NCBI GenBank assembly: GCA_029959085.1
Contig: JARWIR010000010.1
Location: 17,009,001-17,073,000 of the forward strand
Source of the DNA: Nemophila menziesii
Lineage: Eukaryota; Streptophyta; Magnoliopsida; Boraginales; Hydrophyllaceae
Length of the DNA stretch: 64,000 nucleotides
Reading direction: 5' to 3'
In this document: in pieces, positions 11,291 to 21,878 of the stretch
Position numbering within the stretch: position 1 is the first letter of the stretch
How the letters are laid out: each line of letters opens with the position of its first letter
The notes under the pieces: model-generated
Told to the model about the DNA's origin: nothing
What the model saw: the letters and a program-made list of their open reading frames with translations, nothing else
The model's database searches: none
Made by a program: the position numbers and the translations under genes

Positions 11291-11892
11291 CCAAGAAGAG
11301 CGTTAAAAAGGTTCCCAGGGAACCTAAAATAAAGTGGAAAGAGATTGAAAAATCCAGATCCCCCAAAACATCCCAAAAGCGCAAGATTTTTTTGAGTGGC
11401 CCATGCGAGGTCACAAGAGTTGTTTTTGAATGGTTAGTTGAAGTTTAGACTAAGAAGGGATGCAAACCTCGCTTGGTAGAAGTTAATTGCCTTACCCACT
11501 GTTGGGGAGGCTATGTGAGAAATAATTGACCTAGAGGTAACACGTTGAACTTCAATGACGTTAAACAAAAGTGATTCTTGGGAGACAATCCATGTTTGTA
11601 ATGTTTTAGCAGTTCTATTTTATGTCTTTAGTGTTTATTAGTTTGTTTTATTTATGTATATTACGTAATGATAAGGGTATGGAGTGTTTTTTAATATGAA
11701 GGTGAGTAACCGTTTGAGTTTAGGGTTAAGAAATTTGGGAATATTTGAGCTCAACAGCAGGTCTCTGTGGTACACCGCACCCTACCTACGGTGCATCACG
11801 AGGCGCCAGACTGTCACAACGATAGACCCACGCTTAAATAGGTCAGAAAGAACTGATAATTTTGTGGTTCACCGCACCTTAACTGCGGTGCA
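11291..11892 (+). mobile_element. Element B 3' non-coding tail with GC-rich palindromes
   Basis: At 11532-11570 the stretch agaggtaacacgttgaac...gacgttaaacaaaag matches the sequence right after integrase in element A (20429-20463), so B keeps the post-pol region although pol is gone. Two imperfect palindromes follow: CACCGCA...TACGGTG (11773-11793) and CACCGCA...TGCGGTG (11870-11890). The CACTA element starts two bases later. Confidence 0.65.
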
Positions 11893-12578
11893 CACTACTG
11901 GATTCGCGTGGTTTCGCGACGACACAGGTCGTCGCTAAACTCTCACATTTCGTCACTAATTTGTCGTCTCTATCCCTTCGTCGCTATTTGGCCCATTAGC
12001 GACGAATAATTGTGATTTCGTCCCTAATCACTCAGATTTTTAACCACGAGGCCTAGCGTCGGGAATTCAACGACTTAGCGACGAGACATTAGCGACGAAA
12101 GGTCGTCGCGAATTTATGAATTAGTTTTTCTTTATTTTTAATCGCTAATTTATTAAATGAATTTTCTTTTTTTTAAATAATTTAACTACGAAATAATAGC
12201 GACAGATTCGTCGTCGCAATTATTTTTTTTATTTTTTTTTTTAATATTGCCGTAAATCATTACTTATTTTTTAATTTACGTGTTAGCGACGACCCAGTTG
12301 TCGTCGCTATTCATATATATTATTTTTTTATTTTTTGTTTTTTTTAATTTAAATTTTAGATTTTTTTATTTAAATTTTAGTTTTTATTATTATTTTGATT
12401 TTAAATATAATGAAAAATTACAAATAAATAAAAATCCAAAAATAAAATACGATAATTCGATGGAAATATTAAACGTGAAGTCAAAGTCAAACATAGTCAG
12501 AGTCAAAATCAAAGTCAAACATACGAAATAAACTTAAAAGTCTCAAAATTATAAACCAACCAAATAAAAAAATATAAC

Positions 12579-14213
12579 TCAATCATCACTCAAGTTGTGC
12601 TCTTCTTCATCTTCTCCTCTCTCCTCATCTTTTCTCTCTTCATCTCGTCTCTCTTTATTAGTGGGCCCGGGTTTGCTGATCGGCTGAAGTCCTTGGGCGA
12701 TTCTCATGCCGTTTAACGCTTCGTAGAGAGTGTCTGCCATGCTCGGGGGTTGACTCGGCCGACTAGAAGAAGCTGTGGGCCCGGTCGATGCGGAGGATGG
12801 ATCCGGTATAGGTTCAAGTCCTTGATCCGCGCGAAACTCGTTCATCCCAGCCAGAATCGCCTTAAGCAGCTCCTCGTTCTCCCTGTCCGGCTGTGTAAAG
12901 GATTCCTGGATCGTTTTCGGACCGGAGCAATGGTAGGCACCCAGTATTTAATCTTGGGTGGGTGTAGGACCTCCATGATAGTCTCGAGCATGGCATCCAT
13001 CTACTCCTTGACTAGTAACTTCAGCTCCATCCGCTCCGGCCTGCACAACCTTCTTCTTCATCTTCTCCCGAAGAACACCCTGTCATTAGATTTCAATTTA
13101 AAAATAAATTAGATTAATAAAAAAGTAAAGTTAAAAACAAATAATTAATTTAAAGAAATTTAAAAAAAAACTTACACTAGCTTTCTCCAAACGCTGGTCA
13201 CGCCAGCTATCTGTAGCTGCATCGTAAGACATGTGGTCAAAATAGCCGCTTAAAGGAGGAAACTCCATCTCCTCCTGGGTCTCATCATATAAAAACGTCA
13301 ACGGCTCTTTCGTCACTGTCTTCAGCTTCCCCTGGACAGTATACAATAATAAATATTAATTAGTTAAAAATTAAATTAAATAAAATAGTAAATTAAATTT
13401 TAATTATTAAAAGTTATACCTCTATAATCACCTCCCGAGTCTGGGACCAGTTCCTTGACCCTGCCTTGCTCGGAACTGTCTGCAGCTCTCGATTCTTTTT
13501 GTTTATCTCAGCCTAACTCTGTTACAAATAATAAATAAATAGTTATAAAATTAATAAATAAAGACGTATAAAATAATTAATAAATTATTTTTTTCTACCT
13601 TTTTCGCCTCGTCATCCAACATCTTCTTCGTCGCCCCCCAATGCTCCGGTAGAACATCTAGTGGATCTTCACCCGTGAAGTAGTAGTCGTTCTTCAAATC
13701 CGACTTCCATCGCCTGTAGGATCCGGAAGTCATCGTATTCAACCTCTTAACAATCTCATTCCAATCGTCTCGCCTCCTCCACTCCTCCAAATCAAAAAAC
13801 AGGTGCAGTCGCTGCATAATTACCCCTGTGTTATGGTCGGGGACATCTGACCATCCTCTGTAGCACGGAGGAACAGCTTCTCGAACTGCATTACCTACTA
13901 CCTGACCCACGTGTTTGCTATATGGGCCTACGAAATTCCACGTGCCGTCTATAACAGAAAAGTCAACTGGAATGGGCCAGCCGACTCTCTTCAGGGTCTC
14001 CTAAGCTGTCCGGATGGATGTGGAAGCTTTAGGTCTCTTCTTTTACGTTCACCTGTTTTAATGAAAATTATTTATTAATTATATATTTTCTTAATTGAAA
14101 TTATATTAATTGAATTTTTTATTACCCGATGGTTGGGCACAATCGGCATTAGAACGATTAGGACCCCTCGGGGGATCGTTACCCATTCCGTCTCCGCCGT
14201 GACTCCTACCCAT
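12579..14213 (-). pseudogene. CACTA accessory protein gene (Transposase_24-like), copy 1
   Basis: On the minus strand an ATG at 14213 opens exon 1 (MGRSHGGDGMGNDPPRG, donor near 14126). The main exon (about 14050 to 13600) encodes FSVIDGTWNFVGPYSKHVGQ, then FFDLEEWRRRDDWNEIVKRL and GSYRRWKSDLKNDYYF, typical of the plant En/Spm second ORF. Further exons lie at about 13420-13520, 13165-13335 (DETQEEMEFPPLSGYFDHM) and 12579-13080, ending in an acidic EERGEDEEEHNLSDD tail. Such proteins are thought to bind subterminal repeats and help transposition. Broken here: a stop (TAG, 14001-14003) where copy 2 has Tyr, plus a frame change near 12900. Confidence 0.65.
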
Positions 14214-14239
14214 AACAGCAGCCACCTATAAAATTTAGT

Positions 14240-14880
14240 AATTAGTCATTTACTAATTATATTTTAGTCCTTATAAAACTTTATAAAATTGCAAATAAGT
14301 CCAAATTTTATAGAATTGCAAATTAACCCTAATTTTTTTAAAATTGTATTTTTGTCCTTATTTTTTTAATAATTGCAAATAAGTCCTAATTTTTTGAAAA
14401 AATGCATTTTTGTCCAAGTTTTTTTATAATTGCAAATAAGTCCTAATTTTTTTAAAAATTGCATTTTTGTCCAAGTTTTTTAAAAATTGCAAATAAGTCT
14501 AATTTTTATTTTTAAAATTGCATTTTTGTCCAAGTTTTTTAAAAATTTCAAATAAGTCCTAATTTTTTTAAAATTGCATTTTCGTCCTATTTTTTAAAAA
14601 ATTCCAAATAAGTCCTAATTTTTTTTTAAAATTGCATTTTTATCCTAAATTTCTTTAAAAATGCTTCTTAGTCTTATTTTCTATTTAATTGCATTTTAGT
14701 CCTATTTTCTATTTAATTGCATTTTAGTCCTATTTTCTATATAATTGCATTTTAATTCTATTTTTTATGAAATTTCATTTAAGTCCTATTTTTATGAAAT
14801 TGCAAAAAGGTCCTTTTTTTAATAAAATTGCATTTTAGGCCTTACACATACAAAATAAACATATTGCAAATAGGTCCCTA
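14240..14880 (+). repeat. Degenerate tandem repeat of about 55-60 bp
   Basis: About 11 diverged units alternate aattgcatttttgtcc and aagttttttaaaaattgcaaataagtcctaa. It lies upstream of the CACTA accessory gene on the minus strand. The same array is at 53790-54400 in unit 2. I see no coding sequence in it. Confidence 0.8.
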
Positions 14881-15182
14881 TATCTTAAAACACAATCAAA
14901 TTAAAATAACACACCAACTATTACAATAAAAATACAAAAATCATATCAAAACCCTAATTTTAAACAAAGCCCAATTACATGTTGTTTCTTAACACAAAAA
15001 AAAAATACCAAACATCCCAGAAATATATACATAAATCTCGGAAATCATCAAATCATACAAACATTCATGAATTCTTTCAACCAAAAAAAAAATTGCAAGT
15101 TTGATCCGGAAATTGGAACCTGTTACCTCCATTGGGACTCTGTCCTCCCGCAATTCAAGGAATTCGATTCAGACCAGACGCG
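14881..15182. other. Unassigned stretch between CACTA repeats and gag A
   Basis: AT-rich sequence with A-runs near 14990 and 15085. No LTR or primer-binding site of element A is found here, so A is truncated at its 5' side. The exact junction is not visible. Confidence 0.35.
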
Positions 15183-15894
15183 GGTATGATTAACCAGTTT
15201 ACAGCTATTGGACAGTATAGTGGTGCAGCTCGTGAAGACCCTATGCATATGTCACCCCTGGAGTAACCCAAGAGCAAATGTACTTTCATATGTTTCATTC
15301 TTCCTCACCGGAGGAGAAAGCGAGTGGTATGATAAACAACCACACGATGCGAATTTGACTTAGTATCAACTTCAGATAGCCTTTTTCGACAGGTACTATC
15401 CTCAAAGTGTTTGACTTAGTGGGCAATTAGATATTGTTAGTTTTTGCCAAGAGCCAAGAGAATTTGTAGGTGTTGCATGGACTCGTTTACAATCTTTATT
15501 ACGCATGTTCCCATTACATGGGTATTCTCTTGAATTACAGCTTAAGATATTTTATCGAAGTTTAGGTAAAGTCACGAAAGAAAAGATAGATACTATGTGC
15601 CAAGGTGGTCTCATGATGGTCACAACTAATCAAGCTCTGGCTATCATGGACAGAATTGTGAAGAATGAAATGAGTTGGCAAGCTTCGAAATCATCGGTTA
15701 GAACTTCTGAAAGAGGTACTTTGAATCTAGACACGGGAACTACATTGAACGCTAAGATTGCCGCACTTGAGAACAAGATGAAAAAATTATCTATGTCAAA
15801 TAAAGCTGTGGTAAACGTTGTTAATGAACCAGAATTATGTTCTAGTTGTGGAGGAGATGATCATAGCTGGGAAGAATGTGCCAACAACCCATAA
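15183..15894 (+). pseudogene. gag of gypsy element A, copy 1
   Basis: It begins MINQFTAIGQYSGAAREDP, then loses about 35 bases that copy 2 keeps (the IRAMYKFMQICD segment), so the frame shifts. From 15505 the frame is open: FPLHGYSLELQLKIFYRSLG, TMCQGGLMMVTTNQALAIMD, then a CCHC zinc knuckle CSSCGGDDHSWEEC (CX2CX4HX4C, about 15838-15880) that binds RNA in the particle. Several stops lie between 15330 and 15420. Gag would normally be fused to pol; here a TAA at 15892 ends the frame. Confidence 0.8.
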
Positions 15895-17295
15895 TCCGTT
15901 TATTTCGTTAACCAGTGAGGTAATTATTCAGGTGGTCAAGGGTATGGAAACCAGAACAGAAATCATCCAGGCTTTCAGTATTCGAATCCACATAGGGTAG
16001 CCAATCCAGGAAACTATCAACAAAGGCCTCAGGAGAACAATTACCAGTTTAAATAGCAAAACCAATACCAAGGAAATCAACCTAGAGCCGATCATGACGC
16101 CTATTCCGACACGTTAGCTCAAAAGGCGCTTCCTTCTCGACCTCAAGAAGGCACAATTACCGCAAGTGAGTTAGCACTTACTGTGGCGAAATACATGTCC
16201 GATGCAGAAAGGAGGTCAGAAAAAATCAAAAACCAGCTATCTCGATTCATGGAGGATACCCACACGAGAGAAAACAAGATGGAGGAAAAATTAAAATCAC
16301 ATACCGCTTCGTTGAAAATTTTAGAGAGTCAAATATAAAAGATCGCAAACAGTTTAAATATTCGAGGCCAAGTCCAACTCCCGAGCGACACAGAAATTCC
16401 TAAACAAAGGGAGGATCGTAACACGATCAATACCAGAAGCGGTAAGATATTGCAACCCCCACCCTTCCCGGTTATGAAAGAAAAAGAAGTTACTAGGAAA
16501 GAAACCCCGTTGGAGGAAGTGGAAGAGAAAGATAAAGAACCTGAAGTAGTAGAAGTGGAGAAGATTCCGGAAATTCCGAAAAAGAAAGATGTTGCACAAA
16601 CCCGTCCCCCTCCAACTTTTCCCTCTAGAGTTCAGAAGAAAGGAGATATGGTTAAATATCAAAGATTTTTGAATAGGGTGAGAGGTCTCAATATTAACAT
16701 TCCGTTGTTAGAAGCTATCAAAGACATACCAAAATACGTGAAGTTTTTAAAGAGGGCCCTCACCAACAAGAGACCATACTGTGATAATGAAATGGTAGGA
16801 TTACCTGAAGAGTGTAGTTCCATCTGTCAAAGTAAGTTTCCACCTAAGCTGCTTGATCCTGGGAGTTTTACGCTTCCAATTTTGATTGGTAGTGAGTGGA
16901 AAGGAAAAGCTTTATGCGATTTAGGCGTGAGTATTAATCTCATGCCCAAATCAATTTTTGATACGTTGAAGATTGGAGATATGAGACCTACCTCTATGGT
17001 CCTACTAATGGCGGATAGATCCCTCGTGCATCCTGAGGGAAGAATCGAAGATGTCCTCGTTAAGGCAGGTACTTTAGTTTTTCCTGTTTATTTTGCTATT
17101 CTTGAATACGACGCAGATAGGAATGTCCCCTTCATTTTGGGAAGACCATTCCTAGACACGGGGCGTACTTTAATTGATGTAGAAAACGGAGAATTAACCA
17201 TAAGAATCCAAGACGAGGAGGTAAAATTCAATGTATTTCGAGCCATGAAGTTCCCAAATGTTCCCGGAGATTGTTTCCGAATGGATATAGCGTAA
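15895..17295 (+). pseudogene. Linker and aspartic protease of gypsy element A, copy 1
   Basis: The first part is Asn/Gln-rich with a stop shared with copy 2 (QFK*QNQ, about 16051). The frame from 16450 to 17295 is open for 281 residues: a Lys/Glu-rich linker (EEVEEKDKEPEVVEVEKIPE), then the protease core ALCDLGVSINLMP (about 16911-16950), the D-L-G form usual for Tat/Athila-like elements, then MADRSLVHPEGRIEDV and VPFILGRPFL. It would cut the polyprotein. A TAA at 17293-17295, where copy 2 has GAA, ends the frame and is private to this copy. Confidence 0.8.
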
Positions 17296-19068
17296 CACGC
17301 CACGCAAGAGGTATTTGATTTTTTTAATTATGATGACATCTTGCAGGCCGCATTAACACTAGATTTACCGGAGATGATGGAAGAGCTTTCCGAAACAGTG
17401 GCAGCTCTTGATTCTGAGAATCCAAAGTATAGGCGTCTAGCCTACAAACCGTTACGTGATGCAGGGGAGATTGAACCTCCAAAGAAACCATCTATTGAGT
17501 CTCCCCCAAAGCTAGAAGAGAAACCATTTCCGTCACATTTGAGGTATGCATATTTAGGTGCTAATAATACCCTACCTGTTATTGTTTCAGCTACTTTAAC
17601 AGGTCCTCAAGAAGACAAACTGTTGCGTATACTAAGAGCCAATAAAGAGGCGATAGGTTGGACTTTTGTTGATATCAAGGGTATTAGTCCCTCCTATTGC
17701 CAACACAAGATCATTATGGAGGATAATAGTACACGTTCAGTTGAAGGACAGAGAAGGTTGATGCCTGCAATGAAGGAAGTGGTGAAGAAAGAAGTAATCA
17801 ATCTGTTAGCTGCGGGGATCATCTACCCCATAGCTAGTAGTGATTGGGTGAGTCCAGTTCAATGCGTACAAAAGAAGGGTGGTATCACTACCATCATGAA
17901 GGACAAAAATGAAGCTATACCCTCAAGAACCAAAGTTGGTTGGAGAGTATGTATGGACTATCGTGAGTTGAACAATGCGACTAGAAAAGAGCATTTTCCT
18001 CTTCCATTTATTGATCAGATGTTGGACAAGTTAGCCGGTAGAGAGTATTATTCTTTCTTATATGGTTATTCCGGTTACAACCAAATTTGCGTAGATCCAG
18101 ATGACCAACATAAAACCACATTCACATGTCCTTTTGGTACTTTTGCATACCAAAGGATGCCTTTTGGATTATGTAATGCACCTGCTACTTTCCAACGTTG
18201 CATGATGGCAATTTTTGGAGACATGATTGATCGATTTGTTGAGGTATTCATGGATGATGTTTCAGTTTTAGGAGATAACTTCGATGATTGTTTGCAGAAT
18301 CTAGAAAAAGTATTAATTAGATGCAAGGAAACCGATTTGGTCTTGAACTGGGAGAAGTGTCACTTTATGGTTCGCGAATGTATAGTGTTGGGAAACAAGG
18401 TATCAAGTGCTGGTTTAGAAGTTGATCGTGCGAAGATTGAAGTTTTCAAAAACTCTTCCCCTCCTGTTTCTGTAAAAGGGGTAAGGAGTTTTCTAGGCCA
18501 TGCTGGGTTTTATCGCCGTTTTATCAAGGACTTCTCTAAAATTTCAAAACCTTTGTGTAACTTACTCGAGAAGGACACCAAATTCCTTTTTGATGAAGCT
18601 TGCATGAAGGCATTCCAAGAGCTTAAAGAGAAACTTATTACTGCACCGATTGTGCTACCACCTGATTGGAAGATTCCCTTTGAAGTTAAGTATGATGCCA
18701 GTGATTCTGCTATGGTTGTGGCGTTGGGTCAAAGAAAAGATGAAGTGTTCCACTCGATTTACTATGCAAGCAAGACCTTCACCATTGCTCAGATTAATTA
18801 CACGGTAACTGAGAAGGAACTTTTAGCGGTTGTTTATGCCTTTGACAAATTTCGTTCCTATCTCCTTGGGGCGAAAATTGTTGTATTCACCGATCATTCC
18901 GCTATTAAGTACCTTATGGAGAAGAAAGACGCGAAGCCACGGTTGATCAGATGGGTCTTATTGCTACAAGAGTTTGATTTGGAGATTCAAGATAGAAAGG
19001 GGTGTTAGAATCAGGTTGCGGATCATCTGTCACGTTTTGAAGGTTCAGAGTCGGATAGTAGTCCTGAG
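17296..19068 (+). pseudogene. Reverse transcriptase and RNase H of gypsy element A, copy 1
   Basis: It is open from 17341 to 19008 (555 residues). RT blocks in order are [14 protein letters not shown], the site [11 protein letters not shown] near 18056, [14 protein letters not shown], and the catalytic [11 protein letters not shown] (18248). The usual FLDGYSGY Asp is Tyr here (tat at 18061), so a metal-binding Asp is lost; copy 2 keeps it. RNase H follows: [32 protein letters not shown], with the D-E-D set present. A TAG at 19006-19008 (TGT-GAG in copy 2) precedes [12 protein letters not shown]. Confidence 0.85.
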
Positions 19069-20420
19069 TTAGTTAATGAAACATTCCCCGATGAAGGTCT
19101 ATTTTCTATACATGATGTTACTCCGTGGTATGCAGACATTGCAAATCTTATTGTAAGTTACAAGGAGCCACTTCACAAGATAAGAAGAATTTGATGAGCC
19201 GTGCTAAACAGTTCTTTTGGGAGGATCCTTTCCTCTACAAAGTGTGTGGAGATCAGATGGTAAGGAGATGTATACCTGAGAAAGACGTTTTATCAGTGGT
19301 TGCTGGTTGTCACGATTCACCGTATGAAGGATATTTCAAAGGCAACCGCACAGCTACTAAGGTACTACAATCTAGTTTTTATTGGCCTACATTACATAAG
19401 GATTGTCATGAGTATGTTAAGAAGTGTCATAGATGCCAGTTTACTAGTAATATATCCAAGAGGGATGAGATGCCGCGTAACAACATTCTTGAAGTTGAAA
19501 TATTTGATGTTTGGGGTATTGATTTCATGGGTCCTTTCGTACCATCCAATGGGAATCAATACATCTTACTAGCTGTTGATTACGTGTCTAAATGGGTAGA
19601 GGTTGTAGCTCTACCAACCAATGATTCATGAGTAGTGAATAAATTCTCGAATTCTCATATTTCCACTAGACATGGCACACCTAGAGTTATTATCAGCGAT
19701 GGAGGTTCACACTTTGTGAACAAATATCCGAAGACAGTGCTAGAGAAGAATGGGATAAGACATCGTGTATCTACCGCGTATCATCCACAAGCCAATGGTC
19801 AAGCTGAGGTTTCAAATCGAGAGGTGAAATGTATCCTAGAGAATACTGTTGGACCTACAAGAAAAGATTGGTCAATGAAGTTAGACGATGCTTTATGGGC
19901 CTATCGTATGATGTATAAAACTCCTGTTGGTGCATCTCCGTATCGTATTGTTTATGGTAAGGCTTGTCACTTACCTCTTGAACTTGAATTGGGTGCATAT
20001 TGGGAGATAGCGTAGTTGAATTTAGATTCTACTTTGGCCGGTGAGAATCGGATGATGAAGTTGAATGAACTTGATGAGTTTCGGTTACATGCCTACGAAA
20101 ACGCTAAACTCTATAAGGAGAACACTAAGAGATGGCATGATAACCGTATCCGTGTGAAGAAGTTTGAAGTTGGACAGAAGGTCCTGAAATAAAACTCCAA
20201 GTTCAGTAATTATCCGGGAAAGTTGAGATCAAAGTGTTCTGGTCCTTACGTTGTGACCAAAGTTACGCCTCATGGAGCGATAAAGATTGAACACCCAATC
20301 GAGAACCGCACCTTTATGGTGAATGAACATCGATTGAAAGTTTATCATGGAGGCGAGGATACTAATCGCATGGTGGATCCACATCCTGGGGAGGTCATGT
20401 ACCTCCTAGAAGCTGAATAG
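19069..20420 (+). pseudogene. Integrase of gypsy element A, copy 1
   Basis: An HHCC zinc region ([17 protein letters not shown]...CHRCQ, with the second His of the usual GGHF replaced by Tyr) is followed by the catalytic core: D in WGIDFMGPF (about 19519), D in IISDGGSHF (about 19700), E in [11 protein letters not shown] (about 19806), spaced D-35-E. The C-terminal part ends HRLKVYHGGEDTNRM...LLEAE with no chromodomain, as in Tat/Athila-like rather than chromovirus elements. Stops at 19629 (NDS*), 20013 (IA*LNLD) and 20190 (VLK*NSK) occur in both copies and so are older than the duplication. Confidence 0.85.
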
Positions 20421-21120
20421 ATGCAAGAGGTAACCCGTCGAGCTTAACGACGTTAAACAAAAGTCATTTCACTTATATATTAGTTTATTGCTTTATGTTA
20501 TTCAATTCCTAGTGTATAATTCTAAGTTATTGTCGAGTCATAGTGTCTACTTTTAAAAGAAATGAGAAAGGTACTGTGTTAATTGTGCAGGAATTGAGTT
20601 TGGGGTGCTGAGGAACAAAAGAGGGAAAAATATGCTGCACTGGCCGGCTAGCCGGTCCTATCACCGGCATGCCGATGGAGCAGAAACACGTGCCCACGGG
20701 TCCATGGCTCGGGTTATCTGCCGAGAGGGAAATAAAAATTGAACAGACACACCGGTATGCCGGTCAGATCTCCGGTATGCCGGTCAGATCTCCGGTATGC
20801 CGGTCAGATCTCCGGTATGCCAGAAGGAAAACACGTGCCCACGGGTTGCTCGACACAGGTATTTTGACGGAGCGCGAATTTGCGAAGAACAACGCACCGG
20901 CGAGCTAGTGATACCGCCGGTATGCCGGTGCCCAAAAACACGTGGCCTCGGGTTCAAGGCAGAAAGTTACAAAAAGAAGGACGTCTAGCACCAGTATGCC
21001 GGCCTATTCTCCGGTATGCCGGTCAGTATGTCGGTTTTGATGAGTTTGTTACCTTATACAATTCTTACCCTATCAAGTGCAAACCGTAGCCTCTCCCATA
21101 CAAAATTTCCAGCTCCCAAC
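20421..21120 (+). repeat. Post-pol region of element A with CCGGTATGCCGG palindromes
   Basis: It starts with the agaggtaacccgtcgagc...gacgttaaacaaaag word shared with element B. From 20640 to 21035 it is GC-rich, with many copies of the palindrome-like CCGGTATGCCGG. Three full 20-bp units, ccggtatgccggtcagatct, lie in tandem at 20752-20811 with a partial fourth. Copy 2 has only one full unit plus a partial (from 60302). Open frames across it are repeat-driven and I do not call them genes. Confidence 0.75.
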
Positions 21121-21122
21121 CT

Positions 21123-21397
21123 TATAAATAGACCTTAAAGCTTGATTAAACCTCTACAACAAACACAATAACATCAATAATTCTCTCCTCCATCTTCCAT
21201 AAACACAATTTCTTCATCAAATTAATCACACTACACCATTAAACACCATCAAGATCATCAAGCTATCAAGAATTCTTCCAAGATTTATCAAGAAACCTTC
21301 TTCTCTCATCAAATCCAAGCAAGAAACTCAAACTACACCAATCTTTCTTAACTTTATTCCATCCTTGGTGTAACTTGAGTTTGGGGTCAAATCAAAC
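21123..21397 (+). promoter_or_regulatory. Internal TATA box and leader before the small ORF
   Basis: A TATAAATA (21123-21130) sits 275 bases before the ATG of the small ORF. The leader is rich in A, C and CT runs (aacaaacacaataacatc, ctctcctccatcttcc), like a plant 5' UTR. It is conserved in copy 2 (60620-60893). It lies inside the element and is distinct from the LTR TATA at 24073. A subgenomic promoter is an inference. Confidence 0.45.
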
Positions 21398-21878
21398 ATG
21401 ACAAACTGAACAGATGCTATGGATTATAAGAGAAAGTGTTACATCCTAGGGAAGAACAAAAATTTGCCTGGAGCTACAATTGAAATGGCCATTGATCTTG
21501 AGGAGCCTATTGAACAAAAACAACAAGAAGAGGCACATGCACAACAACAACACAAGAAATTCACAGCTAGGATGAAGGTACCATCAAAGCCTAAAGAAAA
21601 GACACAAATTCAAGATCAAGGTTCTTCTTCTTCCTCTCAGAATAATTTTTGCACACCCCCATGGGCTATCAAATTGCAACAAGAAGTCAATCATCTAAGG
21701 AAACAAAACATAGCACTTTGGGGAGGAAATTTCCAAGATTAATTCACAATTGGAAGAGGTGACTACGATCATGGATATTGATAATTATTCTTCGTCTTCG
21801 GAGGAGGACATGATGGATCTTTATAGCCAGGTACCCTGTTCTAATTCTTCTTCTCAATTGATGGTAGGCACTATGTAG
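21398..21878 (+). pseudogene. Small post-pol ORF of element A, copy 1, broken
   Basis: It encodes a hydrophilic protein of about 130-160 residues of unknown function, after pol and before the 3' LTR. Visible parts: RKCYILGKNKNLPGATIEM, a Gln/Glu-rich stretch (EQKQQEEAHAQQQHK), a Ser-rich stretch, PPWAIKLQQEVNHLRKQNIALW with heptad-like leucines suggesting a short coiled coil, and an acidic Ser-rich tail. There is no signal peptide or membrane segment, so it is not an obvious envelope. In copy 1 codon 4 is TGA (21407) and an extra G near 21721 shifts frame. Copy 2 has the longer frame (60894-61298). Confidence 0.55.

Larger units (their letters stand above)
11893..15090 (-). mobile_element. 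CACTA (En/Spm) element, copy 1, one end recognised
   Basis: The left end is CACTACTGG (11893-11901), a CACTA-type terminus, followed by many subterminal repeats built on gcgacga/tcgtcgc (11910-12310), as usual for this superfamily. A spliced minus-strand accessory gene occupies 12579-14213. I do not see the expected other terminus (ccagtagtg) or a TNP2-type transposase. On the right the element fades into a tandem repeat and abuts gag of element A, so it is probably truncated. The right boundary given is approximate. Confidence 0.65.

Noticed and set aside
12280..12531. Plus-strand ORF rich in Phe and Tyr
   Set aside because: Low-complexity T-rich sequence downstream of the CACTA gene.
14240..14880. 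Tandem array as a possible CRISPR
   Set aside because: Units are diverged and contiguous, with no constant repeat and unique spacers, and the context is plant transposon DNA.
20669..21089. Overlapping plus-strand frames across the palindrome region
   Set aside because: The residues come from the repeated CCGGTATGCCGG word in different frames, and the frames differ between copies.
21398..21878. Small ORF as an envelope gene
   Set aside because: There is no signal peptide, membrane segment or cysteine pattern.
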